Of a stretch of DNA of 64,000 nucleotides, positions 52,086 through 64,000 are shown piece by piece. Each line of letters starts with the position of its first letter. Position 1 is the stretch's first letter. The position numbers and the translations under genes were made by a program. Location: assembly GCF_004745945.1 (NCBI RefSeq), contig NZ_SRLE01000004.1:281048-345047 (forward strand). Direction: 5' to 3'. The notes under the pieces were generated by a model. The model saw only the letters and a list, made by a program, of their open reading frames with translations, was not told the DNA's origin and made no database searches. Source of the stretch: Mangrovimicrobium sediminis. Lineage in GTDB: Bacteria > Pseudomonadota > Gammaproteobacteria > Pseudomonadales > Halieaceae.

Positions 52086-54790
52086 GCGTCGCCCTCCCCT
52101 TCGATACCGACGCGGCACAGGGCCTGCAGGCCGCAGTAGTCGCAGGCACCGCGCAGCGGGTCGACCTCGGCCTCGCCTGCCACGTAGGCCCGCGCCAGCT
52201 GCTCGAGCCGCGCCTGCCAGTTGCCGACCAGGTCTGGCCAGTCCTGTGCCTCCTCCCTGCCGCGGCTGGCTTTTGCCGGGTCAGCCGCGACGCCCGGGAC
52301 GTCCAGTGCGTCGCCCATGCCGAGCAGGCGACAGTCGCGCGCCCGCACCTGGGCGAACGCGACCCCCGCGGCACCGGTTGCCAGGGCATACAGCGGCAGC
52401 TGCGGCGCCCGCGGCCGCTCGCCGAGCCAGTCGCCGATCGCGCAGCGCCCGGACTTGTAATCGATGACCAGTTCGCGCCCATCCGAGAGCGTATCGACGC
52501 GGTCCACCCGCAGGCGCAGGGTCAGGCCGCCCAGTTGAAACGTGTCCGGCGCCTCGCGCACCTTGACCCGGAACGGCGGCCGCGCTCGTTCTGCGTCCAG
52601 CCACTCGGATAACACCTGCACCAGGCGCCGGTGCTCCAGGTCCAGGCAGGGTGCGCCCACCAGCAGGCGCACGGGCTCCGGCATTGCGGCCAGGGCGGCA
52701 TCCACAGCGGTGCTCAGCGCCTGCGCGCATGCGGTATCGTCCAGCCGCGCCAGCGCGGCGCTGTCACCCAGCGCACCCCACAGCGCGAACAGGGCGTCGT
52801 GCAGCAGGTCACCCCGCTGCCGCGCCGAGAGGCCCGCGTGGGGCGGGTCCAGCACCTGGGCGCCGAGGCGGTGCACGGCGAAGGCGCGGAACGGGCAGCT
52901 GGCCTGGTTCTGGAGGATCGCGCTGCCGCCGGCGGTTCCGTCGCGGGCCGCGAGCCCCGGTCCGCAATCATCGAACTGCGCCTCGACCTGCGCCGCGCTG
53001 TGCTGCGCGCGCCACGCTTCGGGCAATACGTCCGCGGCCTCGTTGTGGGTGATGGCCACCTCGCGCAACAGCGGGCTGGGCAGCTCCGGCGCGCCCTCAA
53101 CCTGGCGCGCATAGCTGGCCAGCAATTGGGTACTGCCGGCGACATACTGCTGCAGCAGGCGCTCGGCGTAGTGCCACTCATCCTCGGCGCTGCTGTGCGG
53201 CATGCGGTGGACGCGCTGCAGGCGGACCGGGATGAACGGATTGGGACGCAGCGGCGCCGGCCAGCGACTGGCCTCCATGCCGCACAGCCACAGGGCGTCG
53301 AACTGCAGCCCGGCGGCCTCCAGCGGGCCCAGCACCTGCACGGGGCTGTCCGCGGTCTGCGGTTGGGAAATAGTGGCCTGGCAGCAGCGACGCAACAGGG
53401 CCAGCGCGGCAGGGAAGTCCAACTCGCCGCTGGTGTTATCGCAGGCGGCGAAATCCTCGAGTACGCCATACCAGACCTCGACCTGCTGGAATTCCAGGGA
53501 GTCGAGCGGCCCCGGCCCCGGCCAGCCCCACAGTTCGAGCACCGCGCGCAGGCTCTCGACCCAGGCCGACGGCAACTGGCGCAGGCGGTGTAGGCGCAGC
53601 GCATGGGACTGCAGGAGCGGGGTCGCCAGGGCGTTACCCACATGTCCGACACCGGCCCCGGCGTCTTTGGACACTCCCTGGTCGGATACGCTGGCCGCAA
53701 GTGCGCGCAGGCGCCCGCCATCGACCCGCTCGCGCCCGTCCGCATACAGCCGCTGGACCAGTTGCACACAGTCTTCGTCGAGGGCCGCACAGCGGCCGGC
53801 GAAGCGTGTGACAAGCAGACCGAGAATGTCCGCCAGGGGGATATCGCGCTCGCAACAGGAGAGCATGCGCAATGCATCGCGCACTACCGGCGCCCGCTCC
53901 AGGGTGATGCCGGTGGAGAAGTTCACCGGCAGCGCGGCGTAGGCCTCGCCGAGGCAGTCGAAGGCGCGGCGCAGTTCGTATTCGAGCGTCGCCCGGTCGC
54001 CCTGCATGTCGCCGAGTACGATGCCCAGGCGGCTGCGGGGATTGGCGCTGTGCTCCCTCGCCGCCCAGTTCGCTACCGCGGCCAGTTCGGCGCGGCGCTC
54101 GGGCCAACTGCAGGCTTGCAGCGCTGCCGCTTCGCCAAAGGCGCCCTGCGCCGGGATGACCTGCGCGGCCAGCGCCGCGACGCAAGCCTGTTGCAGTTGC
54201 GTGGCCTCACCACAATCCAGGAGCACCACCGTGTCGAGCACAGGTTTGTCGCTGGCGCCGAGCAGGTCGACCAGGCAGTTCGCGCGGGTTGCCAGGCCGC
54301 GCTCGGTGAGCGTGGCGTCGAATGCCTGCAACCAGCGCAGGAAGGTGGCGCAATCGGCGTCCAGGGCGAATTCTGAGCGCAGGCCCGGCGCATGGGCATC
54401 CAGCCGCGCCTGCAGCAGCGCGTCGCGGGCGGCGCTGGCCAGGTCCACCGCGCTACCCGGTTGCAACAGGTTGTAGGCGGCGTTGTCGCTGGCATCGCGC
54501 GCGATCACCGCGGACCACAGTTCGCGCTCCTGCAGTGCGCTGAGGCAGATGCGCGGGGAGCAGCGGCCCTCGCTGACGGCAACCTGCCAGCACTGCTGCA
54601 GCCAGCTGTCCAGAGGGCGGACCGGCGCGGGCTGCCACACGCTCAGCCCGGCATCGGCCTGGCGCCGGTCCCAGGCGCTCTTCACCGAGCGCGCCAGTCG
54701 CTGGTTGGGGGTCAGCAGGAGTGTGCCCTGCTCGAGATAAGACGCGAGTGCGCCGCGTTCGTAGTGTGAGGAAAACCCGCCTGTGGGCAC
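52082..54790 (-). CDS. AddB-like PD-(D/E)XK nuclease, probable DNA repair protein
   Basis: A 902-residue partner of the AddA-like helicase. The N-terminal half resembles an inactivated helicase (LLTPNQRLARSVKSAW). The C-terminal nuclease has RELVIDYKSGRCAIGDW (the Asp/Lys motif) and QLPLYAL. Four cysteines (CPFRAF, then CDYCGLQALCR) match the iron-sulfur staple of AddB. It fits the gammaproteobacterial family of AddB-like 'probable DNA repair proteins'. GTG 54790 has AGGAGG seven bases upstream. First gene of the three-gene operon with the helicase and CobB. Confidence 0.85.
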   Translation of the reverse strand: MPTGGFSSHYERGALASYLEQGTLLLTPNQRLARSVKSAWDRRQADAGLSVWQPAPVRPLDSWLQQCWQVAVSEGRCSPRICLSALQERELWSAVIARDASDNAAYNLLQPGSAVDLASAARDALLQARLDAHAPGLRSEFALDADCATFLRWLQAFDATLTERGLATRANCLVDLLGASDKPVLDTVVLLDCGEATQLQQACVAALAAQVIPAQGAFGEAAALQACSWPERRAELAAVANWAAREHSANPRSRLGIVLGDMQGDRATLEYELRRAFDCLGEAYAALPVNFSTGITLERAPVVRDALRMLSCCERDIPLADILGLLVTRFAGRCAALDEDCVQLVQRLYADGRERVDGGRLRALAASVSDQGVSKDAGAGVGHVGNALATPLLQSHALRLHRLRQLPSAWVESLRAVLELWGWPGPGPLDSLEFQQVEVWYGVLEDFAACDNTSGELDFPAALALLRRCCQATISQPQTADSPVQVLGPLEAAGLQFDALWLCGMEASRWPAPLRPNPFIPVRLQRVHRMPHSSAEDEWHYAERLLQQYVAGSTQLLASYARQVEGAPELPSPLLREVAITHNEAADVLPEAWRAQHSAAQVEAQFDDCGPGLAARDGTAGGSAILQNQASCPFRAFAVHRLGAQVLDPPHAGLSARQRGDLLHDALFALWGALGDSAALARLDDTACAQALSTAVDAALAAMPEPVRLLVGAPCLDLEHRRLVQVLSEWLDAERARPPFRVKVREAPDTFQLGGLTLRLRVDRVDTLSDGRELVIDYKSGRCAIGDWLGERPRAPQLPLYALATGAAGVAFAQVRARDCRLLGMGDALDVPGVAADPAKASRGREEAQDWPDLVGNWQARLEQLARAYVAGEAEVDPLRGACDYCGLQALCRVGIEGEGDA

Positions 54791-54914
54791 CTGCCAGCCT
54801 CCTGCCGAGCCGCCTGGGGGCGCCTACCCAAATACCGCCCGCTGCTATAGAATGTCGCGCCCTCCCCGGCCAGGATGGGCGGCGGAGCCGTGATGTAATG
54901 TATCAGGTACCCCA

Positions 54915-55982
<1,068 letters not shown>

Positions 55983-56075
55983 GTTGCTGGGGCCGGACGC
56001 CTCGGGTTCTCCTGACTTTGGGACTGGCCAAGCTGATCGGTGCTCGAGGTCTTTCGGCCCGCTCGGCTCGTGAGC

Positions 56076-56169
56076 GCCATTACGCCAGCCGAAAACCGCA
56101 AAAGCGCCGTCCATGGCAGCTCGGCCTCGGCCATCCATGGCCTCGGACGTTTTCGGCCGGCGTAATGGC
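56076..56169 (-). repeat. Twin-hairpin element copy 1 (21-bp outer inverted repeat)
   Basis: The outer arms are 21 bp with one mismatch (56076-56096 against 56149-56169; GCCATTACGCC-A/G-GCCGAAAAC). Read on the minus strand, the interior has hairpin GGCC-ATGGAT-GGCC (plus coordinates 56129-56142), the linker GCCGAGCT, hairpin GCC-ATGGAC-GGC (56106-56117) and a GCGCTTTTGCGG tail. This order and the hexaloops match the second element. Confidence 0.7.
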
Positions 56170-56484
56170 ACTCCCGATCCTCTTTCCAGCTTTTGCCTGA
56201 CCGATCGGCTTGGGGGCAATCTCAGAGTTTGCAAAGGCGATCTCAACTCCGGATGCAAAAGGCATTCAGACTCTGTCGAATCCTACCAGCTCGATACCGA
56301 CCAGCGACTCTGATCGACACCACACGGCCAGCATCTCCAGAGCCACAGAGTGCCTGAGTTTCTGAGTTCCTGAGCTCGCGAACATACTCAGCCCGCCCAC
56401 GCCCACGAACTCGTTCCAATTTCCAAACGCCCAAGCGTAATCGGGCTGAAGCTAAGCCCCCAGTTCCATCGAAAGCTGTGAGGA

Positions 56485-56603
56485 GGCCTGCAGCATGTCC
56501 CGGCCCTCCCGGGACGTCGGCGGCCATGGATGGCCGCCGCCGAGCCTGTACATGGATGTACGCTTTTTGGCGATCCCGGGAGGGCCGGGACGTGTTGCAG
56601 GCC
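56485..56603 (+). repeat. Twin-hairpin element copy 2 (30-bp outer inverted repeat)
   Basis: The outer arms are 30 bp with two mismatches (56485-56514 against 56574-56603, core GTCCCGGCCCTCCCGGGA). Inside are hairpin GGCGGCC-ATGGAT-GGCCGCC (56519-56538), the linker GCCGAGCCT, hairpin GTAC-ATGGAT-GTAC (56548-56561) and a GCTTTTTGGCGA tail. Only the hairpin loops, linker and tail are shared with copy 1; the outer arms differ, as if the same core were exchanged between frames. Confidence 0.75.
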
Positions 56604-56874
56604 GGCTAGCCGAAAGAAACCACCCGCCCGTCAAAGCAAACGTTTCGCTACCCAGAAGAGAGGGAAGACGCACCGCAGGCAGACAAGCCAACGGAGTCTG
56701 ACCAAACTCGGCGCTAGGATTTTTGGTGAAGCCGGGAAGCCCAGGACGCGGTGCAGCCTGTCCAGACGAAAGAATCAGGCCGAGTATGGAAATGCGGTTA
56801 GCGCGGCACCGCTGAAGAACCGGGACGTGCAGAAAGCCGACGGGAAGAAGAACCCGCCGGCCAGGGAGCAGACC

Positions 56875-57450
56875 TCAGTAGTAGGCTTTCGAGGTATCCG
56901 AGTGGTCAGTCAGGTCGCGAACCCCCGCCAGTTGCGGAAGTTGCTCCAGCAGCGTCTTCTCGACGCCACCTTTTAGGGTCTGGTCAACCGCCGCACAGCC
57001 CTGGCAGCCGCCACCGAACTGCAGTACCGCGAACATGTCCTCCGTGACCTCCACCAGGCTGACCTCGCCGCCGTGGGCCGCCAGCGCCGGGTTGACCTCG
57101 TTGTAGAGGACATAGTTGATGCGGTCCTCCAGCGGACTGTTCTCGTCCACCCGCGGCATCTTCGCGTTCGGCGCCTTGATTGTGAGCTGGCCACCCATGC
57201 GGTCTTTCGAGTAGTCGACCAACGCGTCTTCGAGGAACGGCAGCGAGCGCGCCTCGATCCAGGCGGTGAGGTTGTCGAATTTCAGCTGCTCGTCATCGTC
57301 CTGCACGTCGCCATCGCGGCAGTAGGCAATACAGGTTTCCGCCCGCGGCGTGCCCGGCTGGTTGATGAAGACACGTACGCCCAAAGCATTTTCCTGCTTG
57401 GAAAGCAGTTCAGCCAGGTACGCCTGTGCCGATTCAGTAATTGTGATCAT
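56875..57450 (-). CDS. nfuA: Fe-S biogenesis protein NfuA
   Basis: A 191-residue iron-sulfur carrier, the same length as the E. coli protein. The N-terminal half is a degenerate A-type (HesB-like) domain ([36 protein letters not shown]). The C-terminal Nfu domain has [19 protein letters not shown], whose CxxC holds a 4Fe-4S cluster across a dimer. It delivers clusters to apo-proteins under oxidative stress or iron limitation. It is divergent from metH (159 bp). Confidence 0.95.
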   Translation of the reverse strand: MITITESAQAYLAELLSKQENALGVRVFINQPGTPRAETCIAYCRDGDVQDDDEQLKFDNLTAWIEARSLPFLEDALVDYSKDRMGGQLTIKAPNAKMPRVDENSPLEDRINYVLYNEVNPALAAHGGEVSLVEVTEDMFAVLQFGGGCQGCAAVDQTLKGGVEKTLLEQLPQLAGVRDLTDHSDTSKAYY

Positions 57451-57609
57451 GATTTCACTATCCGACTAATTTACTCGGGTATTTTACCAATCTGTGTGCA
57501 AAAGTGCGAGCGCTCCAGGGCTTACCGCACAGCGCGGCGCGAATCTGCTAGAATGCCCCGCTTTTTCGCACGGACGCCAACGGCGACAACAACGGAGACA
57601 GGCAGCGGC

Positions 57610-61302
<3,693 letters not shown>

Positions 61303-61317
61303 CCGAGGAGACCCGGG

Positions 61318-61548
61318 ATGACCGAGGACAACAAGAGCGAAGAGCCGAGCCGCTCACCCGGCCCGCTGCAGGTGGTGGGTAGCGTGTTCGCCGCGGCGTT
61401 CGGTGTGCAGAACAGCAAGAATCGGGAGCGGGACTTCAAGCAGGGGCGCGCCGGTGTGTTCATCGCCGCGGGGATTATCTTCACCCTGCTGTTTATCGCC
61501 GCCATGGTGACGATCGTACAACTGGTGCTGAAGGGCGCGGGCAAGTAG
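61318..61548 (+). CDS. DUF2970 small membrane protein
   Basis: A 76-residue protein with the DUF2970 signature: LQVVGSVFAAAFGVQNSKNRERDF, then a single C-terminal membrane helix GVFIAAGIIFTLLFIAAMVTIVQLV (residues about 46-70). Function is unknown; members are common in proteobacteria. It starts 15 bp after metH with GAGGAG upstream and is probably cotranscribed. Confidence 0.82.
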   Translation: MTEDNKSEEPSRSPGPLQVVGSVFAAAFGVQNSKNRERDFKQGRAGVFIAAGIIFTLLFIAAMVTIVQLVLKGAGK

Positions 61549-61569
61549 AGCCTGCCCGCGCGGCCCGGA

Positions 61570-61692
61570 TCAGCTGGGCATGCCGCCCAGCCACAGGTAC
61601 ATGGCTACGACGATGAGGCTGATAATGGCGGTGACCGCGATCGCATCTGCCGCGCCGTCGCCCGCGTCCTTGTTGGTATTTTCCTCGCTCAT
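61570..61692 (-). CDS. 40-aa single-helix membrane protein
   Basis: A 40-residue protein: an acidic, Asn/Asp-rich N-terminus (MSEENTNKDAGDGAADA) followed by one membrane helix, IAVTAIISLIVVAMYLWLGG. ATG 61692 has GGAG eight bases upstream. I recognise no family. It ends 21 bp from the convergent DUF2970 gene and lies upstream of, and opposite to, the siroheme reductase gene. It is short enough to be missed by usual length cut-offs. Confidence 0.6.
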   Translation of the reverse strand: MSEENTNKDAGDGAADAIAVTAIISLIVVAMYLWLGGMPS

Positions 61693-61787
61693 GGGTGCTA
61701 CTCCGTCTGATGGGGTTTGAAATCCGGCGGCCATTATAGCAGCCGCGCGCCCAATCCCAAGCCGGCCGGCAACCCATTTCCACGTTC

Positions 61788-61801
61788 TAAGCTTATGCTT
61801 A
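61788..61801. promoter_or_regulatory. TAAGC-TTAT-GCTTA inverted repeat before reductase gene
   Basis: A perfect 5-bp inverted repeat with a 4-nt centre, about 90-100 bp upstream of the reductase start (61890), in AT-rich DNA that probably contains the promoters for both the reductase and the 40-aa gene. It could be an operator for a sulfur or nitrogen regulator. It is short, so chance is possible. Confidence 0.25.
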
Positions 61802-61889
61802 AACCGCCTATTTGGACGGCCGCATTTTCTGATAAGGTAGCGCCTCCCGCGACGGGGGTGGCGGGCAGGAAAACAGACGGAAATCACTG

Positions 61890-63537
<1,648 letters not shown>

Positions 63538-63545
<8 letters not shown>

Positions 63546-63969
63546 GCTGATCAAGAACGGCAGCATCGTCGAGGAACAGGGGCCGGAGGTGCTGGACCTC
63601 GAGCAGTGGCTGGCGTCGGAGCAGCGCGCCTCGCGCGCTGTACTGCTTGAGCCGGGCGAGACGCTTGAGCCCCTGCTGGCCCACCTCGACGAGTTGCAGT
63701 TGGTACTGGTGAACTTCCCGACCTTCATGGACGGGCGTGGCTTTTCCTACGCCCGCGAGTTGCGCGAGCGCGGCTACCAGGGCGAGATCCGCGCCGTCGG
63801 CGATATCATCCGCGACCAGCTGACCTACCTCGCCCGCTGCGGCTTCGACGCCTTTCAGCTGGCCGACGAGGACTCCCTCGAAGAAGCGCTGGAGAGCCTG
63901 GGTGACTTCAGCGAGTACTACCAGGCATCGATCGACCAGCCGCAACCCCTGTTCCGCCGCCGCCCCTGA
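63538..63969 (+). CDS. DUF934-family protein, sulfite reductase partner
   Basis: A 143-residue soluble protein of the DUF934 family, seen almost only next to CysI-type reductases. Features: RAVLLEPGETLEPLLAHLDE, the conserved NFPTFMDGRGFSYARELRERGYQGEIRAVGD and the end FQLADEDSLEEALESLG. A role in reductase assembly or electron supply is inferred from context only. ATG 63538 lies inside the end of the reductase gene. Confidence 0.88.
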
Positions 63970-63980
63970 AATACCGCCCC

Positions 63981-63994
63981 GCCCCGCGCGGGGC
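63981..63994. terminator. GC-rich palindrome at window edge, possible terminator stem
   Basis: GCCCCGCGCGGGGC follows the DUF934 stop by about 10 bp. It could be the stem of an intrinsic terminator, but the window ends before any U-tract can be seen. Confidence 0.3.
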
Positions 63995-64000
63995 GCTGGC

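Larger units (their letters stand above)
55983..56874. other. 892-bp intergenic region rich in stem-loop repeats
   Basis: No gene is supported: the short frames here cross the hairpins, lack ribosome sites and have Arg/Pro/Gly-rich products. The region holds two structured elements (56076-56169 and 56485-56603) of the same design in opposite orientation, and intervening sequence without recognisable features. It separates aroG-type and nfuA genes and may be a repeat-family hotspot. Confidence 0.55.

Noticed and set aside
48018..54790. Sirtuin + helicase + nuclease as an anti-phage defence island
   Set aside because: The sirtuin is a normal CobB deacylase, and the other two fit the chromosomal AddAB-like repair pair of gammaproteobacteria; no mobile-element signs around them.
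56452..56691. 79-codon minus-strand frame in the large intergenic region
   Set aside because: It reads through the twin-hairpin element; the protein-like look comes from the repeat.
57451..57609. Cobalamin or SAM riboswitch before metH
   Set aside because: The 159-bp nfuA-metH gap is too short for a B12 riboswitch plus promoters, and no conserved box is recognisable.

Overview
This is a GC-rich gammaproteobacterial chromosome segment. The order mltD-gloB-methyltransferase-rnhA-dnaQ (33930-38196), the full-length cobalamin methionine synthase, NfuA, NhaB, and the siroheme reductase followed by a DUF934 gene all fit Gammaproteobacteria. Abundant acyl-CoA genes, a TonB receptor and two sodium/proton antiporters suggest a marine heterotroph, possibly Halieaceae/Cellvibrionales. 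That placement is by gene content and style only. I see no rRNA, tRNA, CRISPR array, prophage or intact insertion sequence.

Layout. 1-8442 (minus): an edge-truncated CocE/NonD hydrolase, then a four-gene operon (TonB receptor, Tat-exported flavoprotein, NhaC-type antiporter, secreted cupin) that looks like an uptake and oxidation locus. 8738-15053: a TPR-sulfotransferase, a DadA-like oxidase, an acetyltransferase, a small unknown protein, and an alkylation-repair pair (Ada/AlkA fusion plus O6-methylguanine methyltransferase). 15130-19397 (minus): a five-gene acyl-CoA operon. 19641-27183: a LeuT-fold-like membrane protein, a short FadL-like barrel, a periplasmic HAD phosphatase with a DUF3313 lipoprotein, and a LysR regulator divergent from an acyl-CoA dehydrogenase/SDR pair. 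27184-27701 holds decayed repeats and a twin-hairpin element. 27702-31087: a translationally coupled FHA/winged-helix protein and a TPR kinase whose activation segment is missing. 31149-38196: sohB, nhaB and the conserved dnaQ/rnhA/gloB/mltD block.

38207-47830 (minus) is the most unusual locus: a 1212-residue subtilase carrying five GDDPRD repeats, a secreted two-repeat Ig-like protein, and then TolC, a periplasmic adaptor, an ABC ATPase and a MacB-type permease, all in one direction and closely packed. This is a complete tripartite exporter with its own protease and surface-type protein. Three tandem 13-bp repeats lie just upstream.

48018-54790: a CobB-type sirtuin and an AddAB-like helicase/nuclease pair. 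54915-63969: DAHP synthase, an 892-bp intergenic region with two twin-hairpin elements, nfuA, metH, two small membrane proteins, and a nitrite/sulfite reductase with its DUF934 partner. Methionine synthase and the siroheme reductase together suggest a sulfur/methionine neighbourhood.
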